Assembly: GCA_015075365.1 (NCBI GenBank)
Contig: JABTUN010000003.1
Span: forward strand, 913,060 to 977,059
Source: Verrucomicrobiaceae bacterium
GTDB taxonomy: Bacteria > Verrucomicrobiota > Verrucomicrobiia > Verrucomicrobiales > Verrucomicrobiaceae
Reading direction: 5' to 3'
Length of the DNA stretch: 64,000 nt
Positions 17,323-26,400 of this stretch are shown one piece after another. How positions within the stretch are numbered: the stretch's first letter is position 1; the number at the start of each line of letters is the position of its first letter. The position numbers and the translations under genes are program-made. The notes under the pieces are model-generated. The model saw only the letters and a program-made list of their open reading frames with translations, searched no databases and was not told the DNA's origin.

Positions 17323-18642
17323 TCACCGGTCCACGAGGCTGAACATCAGGTCGGCTTCGGACACGACCTGGCCGTTGACGATGCAGCGGCCCACACCTGT
17401 GGCGATGCTGCGCTTCATCTTGAGTATCTCGGTCTCGATGATGAGCGTGTCACCGGGCATCACGGGCCGGCGCCACTTGACGTTATCCGCGCTCATGAAG
17501 TAGCCGATTTTGCCCTGGTTGTCCGGCATGCGCAGCAGCACCACGCTGGCCACCTGCGCCATGGCCTCCAGTTGCAGCACGCCAGGCATGATCGGATGGC
17601 CGGGGAAGTGCCCCTGGAAGAAGGGCTCGTTGATGGTGACGTTTTTGATGCCGGTGCACTTTGTCTCCCCTTCGAAGCCGATGATGCGGTCCACCAGCAG
17701 GAAGGGATAGCGGTGCGGGAGGATTTTCATCACCTCGTTGATGTCGAGCACGGCGTCACCGAGGGGGATGTTCACGGTGGCGGGGACCATGCTGCGCATT
17801 GTCTCGTACTGCTTCACAATGGCGCGTGCCAGCTCGGTGTTCGGGCCGTGGCCCGGGCGCACGGCGATCACATGGCCGAGGATGCGTTTGCCGGAGAGCG
17901 TGAGGTCGCCCACAATGTCGAGGATCTTGTGGCGCACGAATTCGTCGGCGTAACGGAGCGGTTGCTTGGAAAGGAGCGAGTCACCGCGGATGACGATGGC
18001 GGCCTCCAGCGTGCCGCCTTTGATGAGGCCCTTTTCCATCAGCGGTGCGATGTCCTCATAATAGACAAAGGTGCGCGCGGAGGCGATCTCCTTCTCGTAA
18101 GTCTCCGGGTTGATTTCCGTGCTGAAATACTGGGTGAAGCGGCCATTGGGGCCCACATTCGTGCAGGAAACGCGGAACTTCTTGTCCGGGACGATGGTCA
18201 GGATGGTGCCGTCGCGCGTCTCCTGGTAGATCGGCTCCCGCACCTCGAAAACCTTGCGCGCCTCCTTCTGCACGGCCAGTCCGGCGGATTTGATCAACTC
18301 CACGAAGGGCATCGCGCTCCCGTCGGCGATGGGCGGCTCGTTGGCGTCCATCTCGATGATGCAGTTGTCCACGCCCATGCCTGTGAGCGCGGAGAGCACA
18401 TGCTCCACAGTGTGCACATTAACGCCGCCCTCGGCGATGGTCGTGGCGCGCTCGACCTTCTGCACCTTCTCGGCCAGGGCGGGAATGAAGGGCCTGTCCT
18501 CCAGGTCCACGCGGCGGAATTTGAAGCCGAAATTCTCCGGGGCAGGCTGCAAGGTGAGTGTGACCTGCTCGCCGGTGTGCAGCGAGGTTCCCGTGATGGA
18601 CACGGGTTTGGCAAGGGTGTGCTGGCGGTCGGACTGGGCCAT
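17323..18642 (-). CDS. lpxC-fabZ: Bifunctional UDP-3-O-acyl-GlcNAc deacetylase / 3-hydroxyacyl-ACP dehydratase (LpxC-FabZ)
   Basis: 439-residue fusion of two enzymes that draw on the same 3-hydroxyacyl-ACP pool: LpxC commits to lipid A and FabZ diverts to fatty acid elongation. LpxC covers residues about 1-285, with zinc and catalytic residues in NVHTVEHVLSAL (H77, E80, H81) and VRHKILDIVGDL further on. FabZ covers about 300-439, with ILPHRYPFLLVDRI and QGHFPGHPIMPGVLQLEAMAQ (catalytic His and Glu). The fusion is known from Bacteroidota and some other Gram-negative phyla including Verrucomicrobiota relatives. It is upstream of lpxA on the same strand. 212 bases separate its start from the divergent binding-protein gene. 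Confidence 0.95.
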   Translation of the reverse strand: MAQSDRQHTLAKPVSITGTSLHTGEQVTLTLQPAPENFGFKFRRVDLEDRPFIPALAEKVQKVERATTIAEGGVNVHTVEHVLSALTGMGVDNCIIEMDANEPPIADGSAMPFVELIKSAGLAVQKEARKVFEVREPIYQETRDGTILTIVPDKKFRVSCTNVGPNGRFTQYFSTEINPETYEKEIASARTFVYYEDIAPLMEKGLIKGGTLEAAIVIRGDSLLSKQPLRYADEFVRHKILDIVGDLTLSGKRILGHVIAVRPGHGPNTELARAIVKQYETMRSMVPATVNIPLGDAVLDINEVMKILPHRYPFLLVDRIIGFEGETKCTGIKNVTINEPFFQGHFPGHPIMPGVLQLEAMAQVASVVLLRMPDNQGKIGYFMSADNVKWRRPVMPGDTLIIETEILKMKRSIATGVGRCIVNGQVVSEADLMFSLVDR

Positions 18643-18854
18643 GGTTTAGGGGAGAAAGGGCGTTCGTTAGCGTCCCGCCCCAGCGGGGGCAAGGGGAAAT
18701 CCCGCCCTCCCGTGCGTTGTCGAATGCAGCAAACAGACCCGTGTTTTTGGTGACATGGTGCATTCGCAACTCGGCCCCGTCCCTGATTACAGCCTTGCGT
18801 CATGCCGGTGCGCGCGCTTGATGAGGCCACGCTCCGTGCTCATCCTCGTTGGTC

Positions 18855-19643
18855 ATGCGCTTCTTCATTCTCTTCCTCACCGTCGTGCTCGCTGGCTGCT
18901 CGAAGCGGGATGTGCTGGTCATCGGCATGGACGCGACGTATCCGCCTTTTGAGTTCATGGATGAAAAGGGCCAGGTCACCGGAGTGAGCGTGGAGATCGG
19001 GCGTGAGATCGCGAAAACGACCGGCAAGGAGGTCGAGTTCCGCAACATCAACTTTGACGGGCTCATCACGGCGCTGCGAACGGGCTCGATCGACCTGGTG
19101 ATCTCCTCCATGACGGCAAATGACGAGCGGAGGAAGTCCATCGCCTTCTCCGAGCCGTATGTGAGGACCGTACTTTCGATCCTGGCAGCGAAGGACGCGC
19201 CGGTGCAGGGCGCGGAGGACCTGAAGGCGCCTGGACGCCGTGTCGTGGTGCGTTTGGGCACCACGGGAGAGGCATGGGCGCGGAAACACCTGCCACAGGC
19301 GCGGATCAAGGCCCTGGACCTCGACGCGTCATGCGTGATGGAGGTGGTGAACGGCAATGTCGATGCCTGGGTGTACGACCAGATCTCCATCATGAACTAC
19401 CACAAGCAGCACCCGGACAAGACCCGCGCGCTGCTGGCACCGGTGCATGCGGATGAGGAGTTCTGGGCCGTGGGATTGCGGCAGCAGGATGCGGAGTTGA
19501 AGGCCCGGGTGGACGAGACGCTCGCGCGCATGCGCAAAGACGGCTCCTTCTCCCGCATCGCGGCGCGCTACATGGCAAAGGAGCAGGAAATGCTCAAGCA
19601 GCAGGGGCTGCCATTTGTGTTCGAGCTGGACGCGAAGCCTTGA
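18855..19643 (+). CDS. Amino-acid ABC transporter substrate-binding lipoprotein (SBP_bac_3)
   Basis: 262-residue periplasmic binding protein of the family-3 type for polar amino acids. The lipobox LAGC follows a short hydrophobic signal (MRFFILFLTVVLAGC), so the protein should be lipid-anchored. MDATYPPFEFMDEKGQVTGVSVEIGREI and FDGLITALRTGSIDLVISSMTANDERRK form the ligand-binding first lobe, and GTTGEAWA opens the second. No permease or ATPase gene is adjacent, so it is either an orphan or works with a distant transporter. The ATG at 18855 is chosen over a TTG two codons upstream. Convergent with the kinase gene. Confidence 0.9.
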   Translation: MRFFILFLTVVLAGCSKRDVLVIGMDATYPPFEFMDEKGQVTGVSVEIGREIAKTTGKEVEFRNINFDGLITALRTGSIDLVISSMTANDERRKSIAFSEPYVRTVLSILAAKDAPVQGAEDLKAPGRRVVVRLGTTGEAWARKHLPQARIKALDLDASCVMEVVNGNVDAWVYDQISIMNYHKQHPDKTRALLAPVHADEEFWAVGLRQQDAELKARVDETLARMRKDGSFSRIAARYMAKEQEMLKQQGLPFVFELDAKP

Positions 19644-19695
19644 GGCTGCCATTTATATATCTTACATTGCGCGCTTTCGAAGCGGTTCCCTTTCG

Positions 19696-19771
19696 CCATT
19701 TTAAATGGTCGCGGAATCCGTCGTGAAGGTGTGAGCGGATGTTGATTCCCGTTGGAATCCATCTGGATTCC
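19696..19771. terminator. Hairpin-rich convergent intergenic region
   Basis: Between the convergent binding-protein and kinase genes are several perfect inverted repeats. CCATTT-T-AAATGG occupies 19696-19708. GATTCC (19744-19749) pairs with GGAATC (19754-19759). GGAATCCA (19754-19761) pairs with TGGATTCC (19764-19771) across two bases. The central arm can pair with either flank, giving two mutually exclusive hairpins. There is no long U-run after either, so classic intrinsic termination is only a guess. Confidence 0.35.
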
Positions 19772-19801
19772 CACCACCGACGTCAAGGGGGGAAGCTGAT
19801 T

Positions 19802-22387
19802 TCATCGATCCCCCGCGCGGCCCTTGAGCGCGACTTCCAGGCGGCTCCTGGCGGTCTGCAAAACTTCTGCCTTCAGCCGGCCTTCAGCTGTCTCCAACTG
19901 TGGAATGGCCATTTGCAGCAGCGGCACGGCCTCGGCGTGGCGACCTTGGGAAATCAGGAGTTGCGCCAGGCCGCTGACATCTGCCCAGCGCTGCCTGTCT
20001 TCGGGCCGGAACTGCGCCAGGAGGGCAATGATCTGCCGCTGAAAGTGCTCGACCTCCGCGTGGCGCTGCTCTGCACGCAACAACTCGAGATGACCGCGCA
20101 GGACCGGTTCGGCAGCGGCCCGCAGCCCTCCCTCAGGGCGGCTTAGTCGCTTCAGCCATTCTTGATTCAACTGTTCGGCCTCGTGGCTGCGCCCAGCCGA
20201 AACGAGGGCCTGGGAGCAGAGCTTGACACAGGTGGTGGTGCGCAGGTCGTCGCCTTTGAGGTCGGCCTGATAGGCGGCGAGGGCGAGCTTCAACACCTCG
20301 GCGAGCTCGGCGTAGTTCTTGCTATTTTCCCTCAACCTTTTGACAAGGGCGAGGCAGCGCTGCGTGGGGGGCACCAGCGGGCTGGCGGCTGCGAAGAGGA
20401 TCTCCAAGGCCTGGGTGCCGACGGTGGCGGCCTCTTCCAGCCCGCCCTGCGCCTCACACATCTCGGCGTGGTTCAGCAAAACGCGGCCTGACAGGTAGTT
20501 TTTGCGCCCCAGTTCCTTGAGGGCAAGGGCGACGTTTTGGCGGCCCAGGCTGAGCGCTTCCTCTTTGCGGCCTTCTTTGTTAAGCGCGTGCGCGAGGTCT
20601 AGCCGGTAGAGGAGATGGGCGTTGGCTTCATAAGCGGCAGGCTTTTTTACCACTGCGGCCAGCGCTTCTGCCAGCAACTCCGCTCCCTGCCGGTACTTGC
20701 CTGTGAAGTGGAGACTGCGGCCGAGCTGATAGGCGGCATGCACGGTCTTGGGGTGCTCCGGCCCGAGCTGGTTGAGATACCACTCATGAGCGCTCTGCAG
20801 GGCGGGCAAGGCGTCCATGCGAGTGTTGGCCGCGACGGCTTTTTGTTTGGCAAGGCCAAAGCGAAGATCCCAAAGCTCATGTTCTTCCGGCCCCAGCAGC
20901 GGCTCTGCCAGCTTCAGGGCCTCCTCACGGACTGCCACGGCCTGGTCATCAGGAGCCACATCCGCCAGCCGGGCCAGCAGGCGGACTTTGCGCAGCGGGT
21001 CTCCCTGATAGGCGCGCACCTCCTCGATGATGCGGCTGACAAGTGTTTTGCGGTCGAGCGGCTCATCCTCGTATTTGGACGACAGGGTACCCAGCGTGCC
21101 GAGCATCACATCGGTGGCCGCATTGGCGTCGGAGAGCTGGCGCTCCGCCAGGTGCTGGGCGCGCGTGGCCAGTACGGCCTGCCGGACGGCCACCGTCGTG
21201 CCGACGATCATGGAGGTGGCGGTTAGCAGGATGGCGCAGGCCGTTTTGGCATTCCTGCGGGCCCATTTCCAGAGGCGTTCATGATTCGTCACCTGCCGTA
21301 GGCGGATGGGTTCTCCGCGGAGCCAGCGCTCCAGTTCCTCCGCCAGGTAAGCGGCTCCTGGTGGTCGCTGGGAGGGATTTTTCTCAAGACAACGCTCCAC
21401 GATGGTGGCCAGATCCCGGTCATGGATCATGGACGTACCCTCCCCTGGCAGGCGGTTTCTGGCAGAATCTACCCTGGAGAACTTGAACCTCTCGGTCGTG
21501 AAGGGTTCGGCCTCCGTCTCCACCACTTTGCGCAGAATCTCCGGCGTGCTCTCGCCATTGAAGGGGAGGCGCTGCGTGAGGATCTGGTATAAAATCACCC
21601 CCAGTGCCCAGACATCACTGGCCGTGGTGATCTGACGGGAATGACCTGCGGCCTGCTCCGGACTCATGTACTGCGGGGTGCCGAGCTGGGCATGGGAACG
21701 GGTGAGCTGGGAATCGGAGTCCAGCATCTTCGCCAGACCGAAGTCGGTGAGCTGGGGCTCTCCGCCCTCTTCCAAGAGGATGTTTCCAGGCTTGAGATCC
21801 CGATGCAGAATGCCGCGCTCGTGCGCATGCTGCACCGCCCGTGCAACGGGAACCATCAGCCGCACGGCCTCCTCTGAGGAGAGTGGTGCGCTGGTTCTTT
21901 GCAGGCGGGCGGAGAGAGGCTCTCCCTTCACCAGCCGCATGGTGAAATAGGGCACCCCGTCCTCCTCTCCCACGTCATAAAGCGGGACGATGTTCGGATG
22001 GTCCAGGTTGGCGACCGCCTCCGCCTCCGCGCGGAAGCGTATGACTTCATCCTGAGAGGCCAGCGCGGCGCAGCGGATCATCTTCAGCGCCACGGTGCGT
22101 CTTAGCCGCAGGTCCTGCGCCTCATAGACGATGCCCATGCCGCCGGAGGCGATTTCGCGCACCAGCCGATGCCGGGCAAAGTCGCACGGCAGGGTGATCC
22201 GCCCCAGCCGGGCGAAGGCTGGCTTCAGGTCACTGCCTCCGCCCTCAGCCCTGGGATACCCGGTTGGTTCCGACGCTTCGATGGCCTCATGGAAATGGCA
22301 TCGGAGACAGATCCGGTCAACCTCAAGCACTCCCTGGCAGACCGGACAGCGGTCAGTTGGTGGCGTTTTTGGATTAGCAACACTCAT
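19802..22387 (-). CDS. Ser/Thr protein kinase with N-terminal zinc ribbon and C-terminal TPR region
   Basis: 861-residue membrane-spanning Hanks-type kinase. Residues 14-30 form a CxxC-x9-CxxC zinc ribbon. The kinase domain (about 73-350) shows IASGGMGIVYEA (P-loop), VALKMI (Lys), HRDLKPGNIL (catalytic loop), DFGLAKM and MSPEQAAG, so it looks catalytically competent. One membrane helix follows (ACAILLTATSMIVGTTVAV). The remainder is helical with TPR-like repeats (GPEHPKTVHAAYQLGRSLHFTGKY). The start at 22387 has AAGG six bases before it; an ATG at 22408 is possible. It lies directly downstream of an ECF-type sigma gene on the same strand, a pairing typical of Planctomycetes and Verrucomicrobia, and may control that sigma factor. 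Its input signal is unknown. Confidence 0.92.
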   Translation of the reverse strand: MSVANPKTPPTDRCPVCQGVLEVDRICLRCHFHEAIEASEPTGYPRAEGGGSDLKPAFARLGRITLPCDFARHRLVREIASGGMGIVYEAQDLRLRRTVALKMIRCAALASQDEVIRFRAEAEAVANLDHPNIVPLYDVGEEDGVPYFTMRLVKGEPLSARLQRTSAPLSSEEAVRLMVPVARAVQHAHERGILHRDLKPGNILLEEGGEPQLTDFGLAKMLDSDSQLTRSHAQLGTPQYMSPEQAAGHSRQITTASDVWALGVILYQILTQRLPFNGESTPEILRKVVETEAEPFTTERFKFSRVDSARNRLPGEGTSMIHDRDLATIVERCLEKNPSQRPPGAAYLAEELERWLRGEPIRLRQVTNHERLWKWARRNAKTACAILLTATSMIVGTTVAVRQAVLATRAQHLAERQLSDANAATDVMLGTLGTLSSKYEDEPLDRKTLVSRIIEEVRAYQGDPLRKVRLLARLADVAPDDQAVAVREEALKLAEPLLGPEEHELWDLRFGLAKQKAVAANTRMDALPALQSAHEWYLNQLGPEHPKTVHAAYQLGRSLHFTGKYRQGAELLAEALAAVVKKPAAYEANAHLLYRLDLAHALNKEGRKEEALSLGRQNVALALKELGRKNYLSGRVLLNHAEMCEAQGGLEEAATVGTQALEILFAAASPLVPPTQRCLALVKRLRENSKNYAELAEVLKLALAAYQADLKGDDLRTTTCVKLCSQALVSAGRSHEAEQLNQEWLKRLSRPEGGLRAAAEPVLRGHLELLRAEQRHAEVEHFQRQIIALLAQFRPEDRQRWADVSGLAQLLISQGRHAEAVPLLQMAIPQLETAEGRLKAEVLQTARSRLEVALKGRAGDR

Positions 22388-22422
22388 GCGTACCTTGGTT
22401 TCATGCACAAAGCCGCCTCACG

Positions 22423-23214
22423 TTACGACTCTTCGATGAGCAGACTGGCGAGATAGCGCAATTCACTGTCCACCTCTGCCTCCCCACCCACGATGCTGCG
22501 CACCTCCGCCCGGAGCAGCCCCGCGAAGCGCTGGCGCAGATCATGACCGGCCTTGCGCGCGGCACCGACCTCCATGCCATGCTGCTCCGCGAAACCCTCC
22601 CAGCTCATGCCTGACCCGCTGGCATCGAAGACCTGCCTGCGCAAGGCCTCGAAGTAAGGGCGGCGGTCCTTGGCGGCAATATCCGCGTCCAGCCGCTGGA
22701 GAGCGCGATCAAAGACCGCCCGCGCCCATCGGCGGTCATACAAGTTCTCAGGCTCACCCGCTGCGGCGATGCCCGCGGCTTCCATTTCCATCTCCTGAAG
22801 CTCATGGAGCGGCACGATCTGCTGCCCGGCCCCACGTCTTGCCGCGCGCTCACGACGTCGAACGCGGCCGAGACAGTTTTTGAAACAGGCGAGCAGCCAG
22901 GTGCGGAAACGAACGTCACGACGCTCGATGCTGCGCAGCGTCTCCCGTGTCAGAAGATGCTCGAAGAAGCCCTGCACGGAGTCAGCCGCCTCCTCGTGGG
23001 AGAAGCCGCGGTGAAGGGCAAAGACATAGAGCGGCCGCCAGTAGCCCCGCGCCAGTTGCTCCATGGCACGCAGCAGTTCGGAATCATTTTCTCGCGCAGC
23101 CAGCACTTGCGTCCATATCGTGCTCGGGAACAGGCCGTCCGATGCCAGGGTCATTTCGGAGTCTGGTGGGGGCTCATGGACCCCGCTGAGCTCATTCTCA
23201 ATCATTTGAGTCAT
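22423..23214 (-). CDS. ECF-type RNA polymerase sigma factor (PVC, kinase-associated group)
   Basis: 263-residue sigma-70 family protein. Region 2 is recognisable as YWRPLYVFALHRGFSHEEAADSVQGFFEHLL and FRTWLLACFKNCLGRVRRRERAARR, with the aromatic and basic residues that melt and bind the -10 element. The C-terminal part (SGMSWEGFAEQHGMEVGAARKAGHDLRQRFAGLLRAEV) is a divergent region 4 helix-turn-helix. Such sigma factors adjoining a Ser/Thr kinase form a known class in PVC bacteria, where phosphorylation is thought to replace an anti-sigma factor. The start is ATG 23214 or 23205; the frame upstream to 23331 is not needed. It is divergent from the large protease gene. Confidence 0.88.
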   Translation of the reverse strand: MTQMIENELSGVHEPPPDSEMTLASDGLFPSTIWTQVLAARENDSELLRAMEQLARGYWRPLYVFALHRGFSHEEAADSVQGFFEHLLTRETLRSIERRDVRFRTWLLACFKNCLGRVRRRERAARRGAGQQIVPLHELQEMEMEAAGIAAAGEPENLYDRRWARAVFDRALQRLDADIAAKDRRPYFEALRRQVFDASGSGMSWEGFAEQHGMEVGAARKAGHDLRQRFAGLLRAEVRSIVGGEAEVDSELRYLASLLIEES

Positions 23215-23427
23215 GGATGTTTGGCAAACCAGTAAAGGGCAAGGCTCGCCATTACCGCATACTAAAACACAATTCACGCATCCTTTTTTCAATCTCGACC
23301 GCCAGATCCGGGAGCATGGCCCGGCAGGCAAAAACAGGGGGTGGACGGAAGGTCATGGGTAACGCCGCGGACGGCCTTGCATTTAACCCTTCGTCAGAGA
23401 GTTCCGTCACCCCAAAACCAGTCTGCC

Positions 23428-26400
23428 ATGTCTGTTCATCGCCCCCCTCGCCGTTTAGCCGCCGTCGTCATGCCCCTGATCCTCCTGACGAGTATCATCG
23501 GGTATGTTCTGTCGCAAAAAGCGCTTTCCCCATCATCTCCCGCCCCCGCCGGGATGACCACGGAAGCCACAGTGAAGCCGAGCGGTCCCTTCAGGACGAC
23601 ACAGCCCCTTGCTTCCACAGCCAGGAAGCCTGCCCCGCCACCCGATGATGCGGCGACTGTTCCCGCCTTCCGCAACTGGCTGAGCCAGTATCAAGCCGCC
23701 GACGAAGCCGGGCGCGCCGCCCTGGTGAATGAAGGCAGCGAACTCGCCGCCCAGCGCCGCGTGCGCATGGCGCGGCTAATCCGGGAGAATCCCGCGCAGG
23801 CGCTCTCCGAAGCACTGCGGCTGCATGAATACGCGGCGCTGCCCGATGAGGTGAAAGCGCATGTGGAACGCCCTTTCAGCGAGACCGCCGCTTACCACTA
23901 CTACCCTGTCTGCGGAGCACCTGCCGGCGTGTCGGACCACATCGCCCGGCTGCATCTGAAGGACGGCGGATTGGATGCCTACTCCTATGGGCAGCGGCAG
24001 GGATTGATGAGCAAGCTTGCCGTGCCCGTGCAGGGCATCACGCTGGATGATGCCGCCGCCATCCATGACACCGCTCTGCGTGCTCTGGAACCGGCGGAGA
24101 TCGCCACGGCTCGGGAGATGTTTCCATCCGCTCAAAAAGACCCCACACGCAGCTTTGTGACAGGTGAACCCATCGTCGGCGCACCTTTGGTGGCTCTGGC
24201 TGGCGGCGAACTCTATCACATGGCGGATCAGGCTGAACTCAAGCAGTTGAACGACGCCATCGCCGAACTGGAAGCCCTGCCAGGACCGCAGGCAGGCTCC
24301 GACGTTCTGCATTACGCCTCCCCGGCTCCCGGTGGGGCTGGCGCTCCGCCTGCGGAAGATGGCCAGGGCTTCGACTTTGCCGCCGCCAAGGCATCCTCAC
24401 TCAGCGCTGCCTCCGCGTGGACCCTCAACGAGAAGAGGGTCTTCATGATCCGCGTGGACTTCAGTGACCGGGCGGGCGAGCCCTTCACCCAGGCCGCCAC
24501 GGCCAGCAATCTGAACGGCCCCATCTCCGACCAGATCCGTGCCATGTCCTATGGCAGGACCTGGATCGCCGGCACGGTCAGCGCCAACACCTATCGAATG
24601 CCGCAGACATCCGCCCACTACATCAACGGCCCCGAAGATCGGAACGAACAGATGCTGCGTGATGCGCGCAATACCTTCCGCGCCAACCGTCACGGCGCTG
24701 ACGCGACGGTGAACATCGGCAATGTGAGCAACACCGGTACCGGCGGCGGCTCAGGTCTGGGCGACTACGACATCGTAGGGGTGCTCTTCACCTCAATGCA
24801 AATGACTGCGGGCGAGGGCGTGAACCGCGGGGTTTATGGGGGCCTCGCCGGCGGTGGTGATCTCTGGATGCAGGGCTCCATTGACAACAATCTCTTCATC
24901 CATGAGTTCGGGCATAACTACGGCGTGCTCCACTCCGGCTTCTGGCAGACCACAGACGGCTCCGTGACCGGCGCTGGCAACAACGTGGAGTATGGGGATG
25001 ATTACGACATCATGGGCAGGGGCATCGCACCTCAGGGTCACTTCAACATGCAGGCCAAAGCGCGCCTGGACTGGCTTTCCTCCACAGAGTGGCATGACGC
25101 CACTGCTCTCGGCTCCGCCACCTACCGCATCTACCGGATTGATGACCAGTTCACCACGGGCACCCCCCGCGGCGTGCGCATCACGCGCAATGCGACCGCC
25201 GGCATCGAGGAATACTTCTGGCTGGGCTACCGTCCCGCCTACGCGCCTCTCCCGCATTTCGAACGCGGTGCTTATATGCAGTGGCAGCGGCCTGGTTTGA
25301 TTTTCAGCACCTTGCTGGACACCACCCCTGCCACCAGCGGCGTCAAGAAAGATGCCCCGCTGGCGCTCGGCCGCACCTTCGCAGACGCCACCTCCAACGT
25401 CTTCGTCACCCCGCTGGGTATCGGCGGTTCGGGGGCTGAAAGCTACCTCGATGTGCGTGTGAACTTCGGCCCGTATCCTGGCAATACCGCCCCCGTCGCA
25501 GGCAGCATCAGCGGCCCTTCCACCCTCCCCGCACGTACCAGTGCCACCTACTCCGTCTCCGCCACAGATGCAAATGGGGACAACCTGGCCTACTATTGGA
25601 TCACCGGGGATGGCAGCGTGGCGGACAACCTCTCCAGCATCACCCAGAACTGGATTGTCGGCGGCACTTACACCCTCGACCTCACCGTCAGCGACATGAA
25701 GGGCGGCACCCACAACGTCACCAAAACCGTCACCGTCACCGACCCGCTGGACACCTGGACCACCGGCACGGTCGGCAGCAACGTCGGCCTGCAGGACCTC
25801 GTCTATGGCAAAGGCCGCTTCATCACCTCCGAAGCCTGGGGCGACGATGTCTTCACCTCCTGGGATGGTGACACCTGGACCCGTGTGGATCGGCTTCCAG
25901 ACATGGACCATGTGCGGTTCGCCTACGGGGCTGACGTCTTCGTGGCGGCGGGCACCAGAAACAGTGACAGCACCAAGGCCCATGTCTGCTGGTCAAACGA
26001 CGGCCGCCTCTGGCACAATGTGGATCATCTTCCCAGTGTGCCCCCCGTGAAGGCGATCACCTATGGCAACGGGCGCTTCCTTGCCTTGGGTGAGGACGGC
26101 AGCCTGCTGAGTTCCACGGATGGCAGGACCTGGTCTGGCGGCCTGGTGAGTGGCGCACCCGACTTCCGCTTTGTCGTCTGGAGTGGATCAGGCTGGGTGG
26201 CCCTCTCAGCCAATCCTGCCGGCGGGCCACAGATCGTATGGACATCACCGGATGCCTCCGGCTGGACCCAACGCGGTCCCGTGGCGGGAGAGACTTTCAA
26301 GGAGGTTTTCAAACTGCGCTCCTTCGGCGGCGTCTGCTATGCCCTGGGCTGGTACATGGGCGTCCGCTACTCCACCGACGGCGGCGTCACCTGGCAGGAT

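Noticed and set aside
17308..18753. Long open frame on the plus strand opposite lpxC-fabZ
   Set aside because: It is antisense to a clear enzyme, has no motif and a His/Asp/Arg-rich composition typical of frames produced by high-GC codon bias.
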